Positions 48,970 to 60,269 of a stretch of DNA of 64,000 nt are shown in pieces (position 1 is the stretch's first letter; every line of letters starts with the position of its first letter). The stretch spans positions 20,756,684 through 20,820,683 of the forward strand of contig OY783198.1 in the NCBI GenBank assembly GCA_963678675.1, written 5' to 3'. The notes below the pieces were generated by a model, which saw only the letters and a program-made list of their open reading frames with translations, ran no database searches and was not told where the DNA came from. The translations under genes were made by a program, and so were the position numbers. This DNA is from Xiphydria camelus (lineage: Eukaryota; Arthropoda; Insecta; Hymenoptera; Xiphydriidae).

Positions 48970-48975
48970 TTTATT
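48970..48975 (-). promoter_or_regulatory. Candidate poly(A) signal AATAAA
   Basis: TTTATT on the plus strand reads AATAAA on the minus strand, about 180 nt past the stop codon of the peptide gene. It would give a 3' UTR of roughly 200 nt containing the (TA)n run. Confidence 0.5.
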
Positions 48976-48998
48976 CGATAAAGCGACTTCTCCTCCAT

Positions 48999-49024
48999 TA
49001 TATATATATATATATATATATATA
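48999..49024. repeat. (TA)n microsatellite
   Basis: About 13 TA units within the putative 3' UTR of the peptide gene. Confidence 0.93.
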
Positions 49025-49152
49025 ATAGTTATATTAATAAAAAGAAATTACAATTACATGTACGAGATCTCCTTCGGAATTCTGAGTCCTTGTCATAGCC
49101 AGTTCGTTCATACAGAGAATTTGCGTGCCGTGGTTCCACGTTGACTAGACTT

Positions 49153-49335
49153 TTATCGCCGAACGCAATAGTCTCCTTCTTCAGGTCGGCCTAACACTGA
49201 TTTAAGTTTTAAAAATTTGCAGGTAAAGCCAGCCGGGCACTTCCGGTGAGGGCCACATTTCTTGAACTTAGGATTAGCGTTCGCGACGGCAATCGCGAAG
49301 ATCAAGAATATAGCGAATATAACACAGAACTTCAT
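49153..49335 (-). CDS. Secreted basic four-cysteine peptide precursor (60 aa)
   Basis: The open frame starts at ATG (49335) in an A-rich context with A at -3 and ends with TAA. Residues 1-20 form a textbook signal peptide: Lys2, a hydrophobic core of Ile/Phe/Ala/Val, and Ala-Asn-Ala before the predicted cut. The mature part (residues 21-60, about 40 aa) has four cysteines at 27, 33, 39 and 57 (spacing C-x5-C-x5-C-x17-C), enough for two disulfides. It is strongly basic (11 Lys/Arg against 3 acidic) and ends in Arg-Arg. A TATA box lies about 85 nt upstream and AATAAA about 180 nt downstream, so the gene looks complete and intronless. Small secreted Cys-rich peptides of insects include antimicrobial, venom and signalling peptides; I do not recognise the family, so no function is assigned. 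It is the only convincing gene in the window, in MITE-rich DNA. An untranscribed relic is less likely because signal, cysteines, start context and promoter are all intact. Confidence 0.8.
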   Translation of the reverse strand: MKFCVIFAIFLIFAIAVANANPKFKKCGPHRKCPAGFTCKFLKLKSVLGRPEEGDYCVRR

Positions 49336-49419
49336 ATTTTAATCGTACAGTTTTCCGGATACCGACAACAATTATATGATTGACAGACTGATGAGTGATC
49401 TAACTGCGCACCTCATCGC

Positions 49420-49429
49420 CTTTTATATA
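49420..49429 (-). promoter_or_regulatory. TATA box of the peptide gene
   Basis: The minus strand reads TATATAAAAG. Possible initiators downstream are GCAGTT (A at 49405) and TCAGT (A at 49389), though neither sits at the ideal ~31-nt distance. A 5' UTR of about 55-70 nt is implied. Confidence 0.65.
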
Positions 49430-49499
49430 GACGTTTGTACCACGCACACATTCAAAACGGACGACGTGTTATGCTTGGTTAAGTCAACCTGTCGGCGAG

Positions 49500-50339
49500 T
49501 GTGAAAGATAAAGTAAATTTATTGCTCTTTGAGAATACATGTTTTTATTATACAGAGGGTGACATTTTGAAAACTTGCCACCCCAATATCTCAGAAAGTT
49601 ACAGATTTTCTAAAAAAAGAAAATATGGTTTCGGCAGTGGAGAGGGAAACCAAAATGACATAATCGGAGACACACTCCCTCCAACCCCCTTAGGGGTAGC
49701 CCCCCCAACTTTGTAATCTTAAATAGCAACCCCCCATGTGTGATACAGCGTTGAAAAGCTCTTTAAAAATGCTTTACAACAACACCAAATTTTGGTACCT
49801 TTCGATGAGTAATTTTTGCGCAAATCGAGAAAGAAACTGCTAGAAGTAAGTTGTCAATTTATTTATTAAAAGTCAATTACGTGACAATAAATTTTCGAAA
49901 ATTTTTATCTAATTTCTGTTTTTCTATTATACAAATTGGTACATTCTAATAAACAGACCATGTATTCACATTGAAACAACAACGAATATTGCTATATAAT
50001 TTTTATCCCTTAGGGGGGCATCTATCCCACTTTTGCCCCATGTGCAGTATCTCTTTTATTGCAAATACAGTAAAATTTGATATATCAGTATTTCCACGTG
50101 CGCGCTGACTCATCCTGCTGTATCTCACATGAATTGTTCCGTATTATTATAATTTGACCGATTTATCATCCTTGCCACGAGGGATTTAGTTCATAATTTT
50201 GTCTTGTATATCCGCGGACATATATATACTAACATTTTTTTTAACTCGTCACTGTTATTTAAAAATTCACGATTTAAAGGTTAAACCAAACACTTCGATC
50301 TGCTGAATTGACAGCTATCGGGAAATTAGACGTTTCAAA
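49500..50339. other. Unique or unclassified repeat DNA, no gene seen
   Basis: Contains C-rich runs (49680-49735) and an AGAGGGTGACATTTTGAAAA start (49554) that looks like the end of a dispersed repeat. No second copy is present in the window to prove it. Confidence 0.4.
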
Positions 50340-50739
50340 CTTTTGCTACTATAAATAGCTCCGAGGACCCTTTAAACATTGATTAACATATATTTGAGTG
50401 TGTCGTTTGAGGTCAGTTTTACAATTTTTAAGAGAAAAAAACAAAGATTTTTTTTCTTCATGAAGGAATGGCCCTCCCACTACCAACATTTTTTCTACGC
50501 AGTTTTTATTGATTTCAAATATACTGAATTTTTGTAAGAAAAATCGACTGTCGCATTGGCGAAATAAATATTTTCTAGTATTTCTTTCACTTTTTTGTAA
50601 GAAAATGCCTTTTAATGTCACTTAAACATTTTGATATATTTTTTTTTAATTGATAAAAAACAAAAATTTTCATGTAGGTATACAAAGTTGTTTATGCCAT
50701 TAATAGTACACTTGAAACTTTAAAGTTAATAGTTATTTT

Positions 50740-50848
50740 CGTTATTAGGGCGTGAAGCGCTGTTTCTAACGAGAGTGAAGTTTGCCGCACGAGCGAAGCG
50801 AGTACGGCAATCACACTCGTTAGAACGGCGCGAAACAACCGAATAACG
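50740..50848. repeat. Fold-back repeat centred on GAGCGAAGCGAG
   Basis: CGTTATT at the left and AATAACG at the right bracket inverted copies of TTCTAACGAG..TG...TTGCCG. The centre CGAGCGAAGCGAG is itself nearly palindromic. Confidence 0.72.
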
Positions 50849-50854
50849 AATTCT

Positions 50855-51016
50855 ATTTTTTGTCACTAAGTGTCAAACACGAGATTGACGATTTCACGCA
50901 CTGCGCAGGTTATTTCACGCACCGCGCAACTTTTCACGAATTGGTGTGTGAAAGATGATTTCACATGCGTCGAGGACGCCCATGAAACCGAGTATTTGAC
51001 ACTGAGTGACAAAAAA
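50855..51016. mobile_element. Small MITE with TTTTTTGTCACT ends
   Basis: About 162 bp. The terminal inverted repeats (about 26 bp) share TTTTTTGTCACT.AGTGTCAAA. The interior has direct TTTCACGCAC..CGCG copies and a GCGTCGAGGACGC hairpin. Confidence 0.8.
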
Positions 51017-52436
51017 TTTATTTTTCAAATCGATGTATAGGATTAACGGCGCGTGAAAAAATCTAAAAAATTCAGGTAATGTTTTTTCATCCAGTATGAC
51101 TGTAAATAAAAATCAGATTTTTTTGAGACCCTCATGAAAAAAAGTGACTGTCTTGACACAGAATGCCCCAATCGTGAATTTGGAAAGTTTTTAGTCTGTT
51201 CGTACGATAAACAGGTCATTATATAACTTTACTTTTTAAGCAGTACTTCAATGACAAAAATATCGATCAGTGTTTATATTAAATATTAATTATATAATGA
51301 TTAAATGTATTAATATGCACATTATGTTACACAGCATGAATATTTAAAATAAAACGAGCCACAAATGTTCACATAAACTTAATTTTATTTCTGAATGGAA
51401 AAATGTAAAAATATACTACAATAACGGTCTATTCCAATTCTTTATCATTAATTAGCATAGTAGATGAATGATGTTACTGCACCAGTCGTGTTAACTATAT
51501 AGAAAAAGGTTAGGGACATGTATCGACCATGCTGCAGATTGACCTGGTTGACGTAATTTCAATCTCTTGTTACTATAACCAGAATCTTATTATTCAGAAC
51601 ATATTTCTGGTGAAATTGTAGTTCTTTCAAACAGATTTTTCTCTGAGTGTAGTCGATTCTAATTCGCGTGGACATTATCCAAAGTTTAATTTCATTTTAT
51701 ATCCAGATTCCATGAAAAATTGTTCTAACTATGTGTGAATTTGAAGAGTGGACAAGGACCGTCAATTCAGAATCGTCTTAACTGGTGGAAGATGCACCTG
51801 GGATTCATGAAATCTTCGATAGACTTCCCGGGTTGACGCTGGACCTCACGCACTGGGGATGCCAACATCCTGGATTTCGTCGTTTGACGAAAATCTGTAC
51901 GTTACGGCTACCGATAAGCCGATAAGGTACCGAGCTGATTACACTATAGGGTAGAGGAACGCGATTACTAAAACCAAGTGCGTGCCGAATTTCGCACTCC
52001 TTTGGCGCTCTCTCTGGACACGCCTGCTTACTGTCTTATATGCGAAGTGCACTGCCGCATGATATTTTACGCTCCGGAGATTCGCCGAATTCTCGACTGG
52101 TAGGTCTCAATCATTTCTACTGTAAAGTTCACGAAGTTTCTCGTTTTATTTGGTAGATTTCCGTTTCTTATTTCGTATCGTTTTGTTTACGTATCGGAGT
52201 ATCATTCCCGTTAGTTTGTTCTATCTTATATGTACCTACATATACGTTCCGGAAGACGAGTTTAGTGCCAGTGCGTAGTGCGTGCTTTTCGAAAGTTCTT
52301 TGAGTAAGTCGTTTGAGAAGTTCGTTTAAAAGGTACCTACCGCACTCCGAAGGCGATTTACGCTGTAGGTACCTATAGAGATTTTTGCCGAAGTTGAACG
52401 ATTACCACTGTACCGAAAATTTCGTGATTTTATCGT
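51017..52436. other. Unique DNA, no gene seen
   Basis: AT-rich to about 51700, then mixed. Possible weak TIR remnants (CTCTGAGTGTAG at 51640) lack a convincing partner. Confidence 0.45.
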
Positions 52437-52553
52437 CATGCACAGTTCCTATGAGATAATTCAGATAGAGGTGACGTGGCACTGGCGTGGTGACTCCCGC
52501 TCTCGCCACTCCACTTCGAGACCATGAAAAGCCTACAGGAGTGGCACGTGCCA
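52437..52553. repeat. Dispersed repeat, uninterrupted copy (empty site)
   Basis: 117 bp matching 48692-48799 plus 48880-48894. It includes GTGACGTGGCACTGGCGTGG and the palindrome TGGCACGTGCCA. It holds one GAGT where the 48.8 kb copy carries an insertion. Confidence 0.85.
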
Positions 52554-53566
52554 ACGAAAGTTTGGTATTCCGTCGCACGATAAACGGAATTCGGAAGGTC
52601 GGTTCATACCTCTTAACCCATTTGCATTAAAGCGCGGAAAAATTCCATGAGCCCGCGACTATCTTCTATCACCGAGTGCGGAATAATCCGCGAGACCGCG
52701 AATGTCTTTTGTTACAAGTCGCTGAATATTCTTCAGACGCAATACATTCTGAACGAGTTTTACTTTTGTTGTGAAAATATTTCTAACTGCCACTATGACT
52801 GAGTGTTATCATTGTTTCGACAAACGATAGTCGGAATTCTAAATATCAGTCCTAACCGCTCAGTATTATCACGATCTATATGCATACCTCATTAATCTAG
52901 GGTCAATCTCGTCATCAGATGGGCGGTATATAGGGTGTTTTCTAATTTTCATAACCTCAGAACACCGATTCCTTAAACATTTCCAATGTTAGTGTTAAAA
53001 TATAATCATTTAAAATCAAGTGCCAAGTTAACAAATACATATTCACAAGTATGTAAGCCGCGGCGCGCGGGTGTTACGCCGTAGGTATCAATTCTCGACG
53101 AGGTTCACATTCGCATATGCCTGCGGCCCCGACGACACGTGCCAGCTAAGTTTTAATCTGCGAGTTCGCGCGCGCGATACCTAAATTTGTGTGCCCGCGC
53201 GGCAACCCGAGAGCGCGCGAGGGGAGCTTTATCGCGCATCCCGGTTTGCCGGTCGGTGAAGGATTTTCGGGGGATAGACAAATGGTGCGCGCGCTCGTGT
53301 AAGCGGGCTGATAAATTTCTCCGATGGGTCGTTTTGAGTCTCGACGTGCAATCAGAGAAGTAAAGACGGGACGGGGCTATCTGGCGCGAAATGTGGAAGA
53401 CCCTGTGTGGGATGTATAAGCGATGGGGAATAAGAATGCGTCGCGGGATATACATATAGATCGTCCCAGGACACGATGTATACGTTATTTTCGGAGCCGA
53501 TTTTGTAGGGAGTCATATCTCGAGGAAAGTTTCACATCGAGAGAGTCTTGAAAAAGAAGTTTGGAG
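52554..53566. other. Unique DNA, no gene seen
   Basis: A 25-bp stretch (52570-52594, CGATAAACGGAATTC) matches the inverse of the loop of the 40.66 kb palindromic element (GAATTCCGTTTATCG), possibly a relic. The 53153-53455 minus frame is Arg-rich with no recognisable domain. Confidence 0.45.
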
Positions 53567-54155
53567 CACACGCAAAAAGAAATCAGCTATTTTTACCGCT
53601 TCATCCAGTAGCGCTGAGACTCGAGCTCATTTTCAAGTTTCCACAGAGAGGACACATTTCTATTTACTGTTTACAAGTGTACCTACACGGAAAAAAACTG
53701 CACGAATTATACAGTTGGACTAGCATAAATTGCGATATTAAAACTGCAAAGAGATATTAATTCTGCGCGGAGAGAAATGTTCATTAAAAATTACCGTGAA
53801 ATTCACGTAACCATGAGACATGATGTAAAAACGTCCAAATTTTTACATAATATGCTTTAGGGTAAAATTGACTGTTATTTTGTTCAGGAAAACAAATGAC
53901 TGAAATAGAGCGAGGGATAAGTGAATTTTACCGTGGTCTACGGTAAAAATTCTGTTGTTGACATCATCTCCCACGATTACGTGATTTTCGCGTTAATTTT
54001 TAACGAACATTTTTCTCCGTGTGGTTAAACTAGTATCTGTACTATTGTAAACAGTAAATAGGAATGGGTCCTTCGTACAAATTTTTCAAAATGAGCTCAA
54101 GTCTCAGCGCTGCTCAATGAAACGGTAAGCATTACTGGTTTCTTTCTCTCCGTGC
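53567..54155. mobile_element. MITE with ~120-bp terminal inverted repeats, host to a nested MITE
   Basis: Left end CACGCAAAAAGAAATCAG and right end (inverse) CACGGAGAGAAAGAAACCAG match. Further inward, GTAGCGCTGAGACTCGAGCT and CTATTTACTGTTTACAA on the left are mirrored on the right. The centre is occupied by the 53765-54022 element. Confidence 0.78.
53765..54022. mobile_element. Nested MITE (GCGGAGAGAAATGTTC ends)
   Basis: About 258 bp with terminal inverted repeats of about 60 bp (around 80% identical): GCGGAGAGAAATGTTCATTA versus inverted ACGGAGAAAAATGTTCGTTA. It lies inside the 53567-54155 element, so it inserted later. Confidence 0.8.
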
Positions 54156-55530
54156 AATAATCCTTTTCTTCTCGACTATTACGGTATGTCTCAATCCGTT
54201 CCAGACTAGAACGGACGACTTTCAGTGATCGATATTTTTCCTCTCGGTAGTTCTGTCCTGCAATTAGTCTCCGCAGTGACGCGAACTACTCCTGTAACAC
54301 CCTGTACGATCCGAGGGTGTACGCGCTTATGAAAAATTGTTCCTCGTTTCGGCGTCTCGCTGTCCAAAAGTGTCTCGGCGAGCTCTCGGGCGCCGACCTC
54401 GATAAATCAAATCCCCGGCGTTCTCGTATCGTTTCGTTGCAAAAAGTATACATTCGATGTATCCAGCTCGACGTGTCACGCGAGTTTATAGAAAACTTTG
54501 GAAATCCATCGCATCCCGTCGGTCTCGACGTTGCTTCGATGGAATTTTTTTTCCGCGTTTGACTTTTTTCCAATCCCGCTGATTTATTCATGCGATGCGA
54601 TTATCATCATCCGAGAGGAGAGACTGGTTGTAACTTCCATTTTCGTACCTCCTTCAAAACGAATCGCAATTTTGACGATTACACCGTTCAGTGATCAGCG
54701 ATTGTCCCAAGAATTATGTCGAATCGCGAAAATTTGTTACATCCCTCAAGAGGCAACCCCTCCCTTCGCAATTTTCCCTTCGTCGTCACGCGTGGCTCGA
54801 GAAAATGCCAAGAATTTCCTTCCCCTCGCGCGCGGAGAAGGACTCGCCAAATCGCAGCCACATTTCCGGCTGCGATGTCCGCGCGAGATCCTCGGACGCT
54901 TCGGGATAACGAGTTTTGTTCGGTCTTCCGCATTTTACGAGTTCCAGCGAGAACGCGGTAAATCTCCACGGCGGAATTAGCGCGGGAAACGGTCGCGCGC
55001 AGAGATCGTCGGGGGTGGTTTGCGGGGTACGACCAGAAACCTCATCGGCCCCACCTCGGTGGCGACTTTATAAGCGCAATAAAACCCCAGGCAAATAGAG
55101 CCTGACGCGTGCCCCGCTCCGCCGGCAAATGACGCGCGATAAAAATTAAAAGTTCGACCAACAAAAGAGCGCGAGTGCGCGTTCGCCTTCCGCGGCGAAC
55201 TAAGTGGACCGATGGGTGGGCGGGGGGAACGTAGTAACGTGCTTGGCAACTTCGAAAAGCTGGCGGAGCGGGGGTTGCAAGCGCGCGCGAACAAAAAGAG
55301 CGCTCCGGGCTTTATTAATCAAGCCCATGGGTCGCGTTGCACGGTTGCCGTACACTCCGGCTTTCAGGACCGTGTTTTATCCCGGTGCGCTCCGCGCACC
55401 TGTTCCTTACGCTAACGGACGATGGGATTTCTCGCGGAAGGGTATTAACGGTCGCCAGGTTTGTCCCTCGCTCGTGGATATCTAGACTGAGAAGAGAATG
55501 TACTCGAGTCAGTTGAACGTATTTTTGAAT
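54156..55530. other. CpG-rich unique DNA, no gene seen
   Basis: The overlapping frames around 54286-55294 on both strands are mutually exclusive and lack recognisable domains or signal peptides. Confidence 0.5.
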
Positions 55531-55533
55531 AGT

Positions 55534-55901
55534 TGTAAGAGCACATTTATTCAATTAGAACACAGAGAAGAGTGTATTAACCACTATTATACTATAATAG
55601 ATAATAGATTTAACATTTTAGGCAAGGCATCGCGTTCGTTTCTTCGCTATATCACAATAACTGACGTAGGTTTAATGAAGTTTTTTAAATGTATGCCAAC
55701 CGTTGTCATACGGTAGAGTAATTTACACAGTATGGTACTTTCCCCAAAATGTCAAATCTATTATCTGGTATAACAGTGATTAATATACTCTTCTATCTGT
55801 GAATGAATATCGATTGGACGTTTGGATAAATATCATTGATCTGATTGAATATTATTTCGATTAAATCGACATTCGTTTGTATCGAATAAATGTGCTCTTA
55901 G
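55534..55901. mobile_element. Fold-back element with two nested arm pairs
   Basis: Outer arms: GTAAGAGCACATTTATTC (55534) and inverted CTAAGAGCACATTTATTC (to 55901). Inner arms: AGAAGAGTGTATTAACCACT (55567) through GATAATAGATTTAACATTTT, mirrored at 55741-55794. Either one element with long TIRs or one element inside another. Confidence 0.75.
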
Positions 55902-55905
55902 GACT

Positions 55906-56663
55906 ATCCAAAAAAAACCCGTTCATTTCAGTGAAGTAAATTTTTTCTCAGTTTAGAAAAATTCCGGGGTCCGTTTGTCGTTTCGAAGCGCGAATATTGA
56001 AATTCGAATAATATTTCATCCGAACAGTCCGGATACGTTTCAATGCCGCGTCATTATTCGCTTCCCAACTGTCGGTACTTATATTTGAGAACGACTATAT
56101 AATTATACCCACTCGGTGTATAACAATTCCGTCGAGTATTTCCGCCTGATGAACCGTACAATGCATAAGCATGAGAAGATTATAGATAAGGACCCTGCTA
56201 TAGGAATCACTTCGACTCTGCCTGCGAATGAACCTCGCCGTGGAACGTTTTGGCCGCGAGCCCAGCACCCTTCTCTCTCATTTACTTCCTACCCCCTTCC
56301 GTCCTTCGACCGAAAACGGAAACTCGCACATTTTGCTCCAGAATCATTTATCTGAGATTCAAGATTTCATACCGGCTGTTCCGTTATGAAAACGTCGCGG
56401 AGCAGCGCGAAATGGATCGCGATGGATTACCGTCATCAACTTAAACGCGAACGAATGTATAATATCCAACTGCCGCTCTGTAATATCGTTCTCTCTCGCT
56501 CCTCCCATTGCGACTCCGCATCTTTATGATTGCTCGCGAGGAGCAGATGCGTTGTGCGGAATGTCAAAAAAATAATAAAATGCAATATCAATGTCGCCGA
56601 GTGTCTTCTGCGCGATTGCTTCGACTCTGTGTGAAAACGTAATTGAGCGTTGATAAAAGTTAC
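55906..56663. other. Unique DNA, no gene seen
   Basis: Short frames on both strands without recognisable features. Confidence 0.45.
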
Positions 56664-56872
56664 CAGTAAACTTATTCGCCGGGAAAGAAACTTCATTCGC
56701 TATTATCTCATTATCTCTGGTCTTTTGGCTCATATTTATGTAATAGTTTTTTGAAAATTACACTTTTATCCATAACAAAGTCTTACGTCGATGCAGACCA
56801 AAAGTTCAGAAGTAGGTAATGAGATAATAGTGATTGAAGTTTCTTTCCTGACGAGTAAGCTCAGCCTCGTAT
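56664..56872. mobile_element. Palindromic MITE family 4, full copy
   Basis: Left arm AAACTTATTCGCCGGGAAAG...CTATTATCTCATTATCTCTG is mirrored on the right by CTTACTCGTCAGGAAAG...CTATTATCTCATTACCTAC (inverted). Arms are about 85-100 bp. A single arm occurs at 41757-41865. Confidence 0.82.
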
Positions 56873-58481
56873 GGTATATATAGCATTTATTGGGGTTACA
56901 AAGGATGGTTCAACGAAAGGACAATTTTTTTCTTCGATCACAATCGAGCCCCGCGAAAGTACGACACGCGAAGCCGGGATAATCGCAACGCCAGCCGGCA
57001 GAGCACGAAATACGGTGAAACGCTCGAGTTGGCCCTCGGTTATCGCGGTACATCGCGCCAATTAAGGGTCAACTCGAGTGTCTCGCCGTACTCCGCCGCT
57101 CTCCCTACAGTTATACGCGTCCTCTGGCATTTTACCAGAGTTTCAGGGAAATGCGCTCTTCCTCTTTCATTTCTACGCGAGAACTCTCCTACAGTCGCCC
57201 CTGTACAGCGAACAACCGATCTCCAACGCGTCTAACGACCTGCTGCACCGCAAGTAGGTACGTTGCAGAGACGCGCACACACGTGAGAGGATACACTCGC
57301 GAGCGTCTGGCAGAAAATCCGAGCGAGTTTCTGCGCGCCGCTGAGAAAAAAAAGAGCGCGGGAGCGGAGCCAAAAAATGTCATAATCGTTTAACGAGCCG
57401 TACAAATGCCGAGGAGAAGCGGTGGGTGGAACGCGTTTGCGGTATATATCCGTTCTTACGAACCCGCGATACACGTATACAGCGTAGGTACAACGCTTTG
57501 ACGAATCTCTCAAGGAATCCTTCGATACGAAACGAAGCGTGCCCGCGGTAAGCACGTCGCCGTCGAGCTTCATCAAAGACCATCGAACACTTCGCGGCCC
57601 CGCGTTCTCTATACGTATGTAGCTCCCATCGAGAGAGAGTAATAATTCACCGTGCTTTTATCGCCAGTTCGCGCGAATCGCTCGTAAAGTAAACGAGACG
57701 ATTTTTTCTCGATAGGCGTGCGCTCGTATAAAATTCGAGATGAACGCGAAAGATACGGCAAATTTTATCTGTGTATACGGGGCGAAAGGAAGAAAAAAAA
57801 CCTCTATCGCGCTCGCCAATTTCAGTCCACGGCTCGGTAGCCGGCTTTACATTTTAAATGTTTCGCCCGTACGCGCGTATGCATGCATGCATGAATGTCC
57901 TCGCGTACCGGGTGACCCGGTAAACTCGCCGACGGCGAGATCGCGCCGCGGGGTTACTCTGAATTCACTCGGCCGCGGCCTCCGGCGTCCGCACCGGGGA
58001 ACGAGGTGGCGCGGCGGCAAGAACGTCTCCGGGCGCGGCAAAAAGGAGCCGTTCGAGTTAGCGCGGTACCATCGGGGAGTAATTACATTTTTCTAGCTCC
58101 GTCGCCGTGTGCGCGATATTGCAATGGGCCGAGGGCCCCGAAATAATGAAACAAAGGCTCCGGTAATTAAACGGAAGACGATTAAATAGGCAGCGATAAT
58201 TAAATAAGGGTCTCGCGACGCGGGGTCGAATGAAAAGACGGGAGAAAGAAAAGAAGTCGTTTATATTCCCACGCTATGGTTGGCAAGGATTTTGTGACTC
58301 GCTGAGTGGCACTCGAATGAGAAAAGCAGCTCGGCGTTACGATATAACGAGAACACGGGAGGCGAGAAGGAATGGGAGTCAAAGGGAAGGTTGCGTAATA
58401 CACCATTTAACGGAGCCGACTATGCCGGCGAGAAAAATGTGGAATAATCTTGCATCCGGTCCGTACTTTACTTCCGCTTGC
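56873..58481. other. CpG-rich unique DNA, no gene seen
   Basis: No inverted repeat above about 15 bp was noticed. Many short overlapping frames exist (for example 57232-57576 minus, 57740-58096 plus) with no recognised product. Confidence 0.45.
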
Positions 58482-58930
58482 TCGCGGAGAAGAATTGAAC
58501 GGTAACGATTACCGGCCGGAATGGTAAATAGGAAGATAACTTGGTCAATCTAACCAAAATCCTGGAGACGATGACCAAATCGTTCGGTGAAATATGAATC
58601 CTCCGTCTGTTTGGTTAGACTGACCATATTTTGGTTAAAGTAACTAGACGTTTGGTCGGAATAACTTGACATTGGTTAGAAAAACTTGATGTTTCGTTCA
58701 ACTGGCCAGTGTTTTAGACAGAATAACTAAACGCCTTTAACTAGATGCGTTTTGTCATTTTAACCTAATTATTTTTCTCAGCGTTTTAATGATCTCCATT
58801 CGACTGGTAATGGATACTATTCGAATAATGATGATTACTGTTCTGCTGATTACTCAACACGATATCGTCTAAGCCGTGACCTATTTACCATTTTGGCTGG
58901 TAATCGTTACCGTTCAATTTTCTCCGTGCT
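58482..58930. mobile_element. MITE with ~49-bp TIRs, host to a family 1 MITE
   Basis: GAATTGAACGGTAACGATTA and TGGTAAATAGG at the left (58482-58530) are mirrored at 58880-58930 (CCTATTTACCA...TAATCGTTACCGTTCAATTT). Most of the interior is the inserted 58530-58784 element. Confidence 0.85.
58530..58784. mobile_element. Nested MITE family 1 copy
   Basis: GATAACTTGGTCAATCTAAC...GGAGACGATGACCAAATCG...TTATTTTTCTCAGCG aligns end to end with 42408-42646. The first few bases of its left end are altered. Confidence 0.82.
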
Positions 58931-59835
58931 GCATTCGTCCCAAGTTATCCCTACCAAGACGAATTTATATCTCCACCGCGCGCATCGCGTCAAAACTGTT
59001 GTCCTGACATTTTCGCACGGTCCATTTGAGGTCCGACACGGGGCGCAGGTATACCTACACAACGTAGCGCGCTCGAGAGAGTACAGTAATTTTTAATTAA
59101 AACTTTCCCGGATCCCGGTTATCCCCTGTATTTAATTTCGCAATATTTCCCAGAGACGATTGCGGGGACGCGCGCGCGGCTACGGCGACGCCAATTTTTT
59201 TTACCTTATTCATGCGACCGGCTTCGGGAGCGAGTCGAGGCTCCGCGGCGCGATATTAAAATGCGGGCGATAAAAGAAGCCTGCCGTCGTAAAAACATCG
59301 AAACGGGTATACGCGTGCGGACTTCTTTTCGACCGCCCGCAGCGACCCCCGCACAGTCGATGTGTTTCCGCGAAACTGCCAGTTCCGGCAGTGCGCGCGC
59401 GCGCGCTGATGGCCTCCCCTGATTATTTCGCGAGCTGCAGCCCTCGCGCGCCCACCGCGATAAAAGGTTAAACGAGACGAGCGATTCGTCGGACCAATAA
59501 TTGCGATACGATGATTAATAACGAGTACAGCGAAACGACGGCTGTTCGGCGGTCGTTAAAATCCACGCGCACCGTGCGGCGTAAAATCGATCCATTAATG
59601 ATAGAGGCTTTATAAGCGCCGGTCGATCGCGGTATGGCGAAAATCGTTCCGAGCCGCTGCGCGCGTTCGGGCATAAATTTGCAATAGTTTTCGGCTTCCG
59701 CGCAGTAGCGACGATAAATTCTCCGGCCACCGAAAGCTTTCGAAGTTGAGTCAGGCGTTGGCGATAAACGCATTTAAGAGAATAGTTGCGTTGATTTTTA
59801 GCCCCCCTCAGTTTTCGCATTTTAGGTACGGTAGA
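58931..59835. other. CpG-rich unique DNA, no gene seen
   Basis: Contains a GCGCGCGCGC run near 59395. No gene recognised. Confidence 0.45.
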
Positions 59836-60269
59836 CCGAGGCGAATCGGATCGCTTACCGAGAAAAACATTTATTTATAGTTAATAAATGTTTGTTCGAT
59901 TATGACGAAATAATCATTACCGAGTAAATTAATCATTGCGATATTTATTTGGCACAATTTGATCCTTTGAGGCAACCGTTTGAATGAAATGAACAGTTTA
60001 ATAATAAGCATATATTTTCTTGTCTTAATGAAATATTTATTTCGCTGTATTTAAAATTACGTTTATTAACTGTTGATACACTGTCCTTTCGGTGCCGGGC
60101 GAATCGGATCATAGATTCATTTTTCTCAGATCGTGTTGAAAATTAGTATTTCGATCGTTCGTATTACTTCGTTCCTCTTGAATGAAGCAATGCGAATAAT
60201 CGAAATGCTCATTTTCACCAAGATCAAAAAAATATGATTCGATTCGTCCAGTGATCCGATTCGCCTCGG
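59836..60269. mobile_element. MITE with CCGAGGCGAATCGGATC ends
   Basis: 434 bp with perfect 17-bp terminal inverted repeats. A further internal copy of GGCGAATCGGATCAT lies near 60100 in direct orientation with the left end. The interior is AT-rich. Confidence 0.8.

Larger units (their letters stand above)
50340..51180 (-). repeat. Candidate unclassified dispersed repeat with nested inverted repeats
   Basis: AT-rich stretch holding a 90-codon minus-strand frame (50349-50621; Lys/Phe-rich, no recognised motif). It is interrupted by the hairpin at 50740 and the MITE at 50855. It resembles repeat rather than gene DNA, but no second copy lies in the window. Confidence 0.3.
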
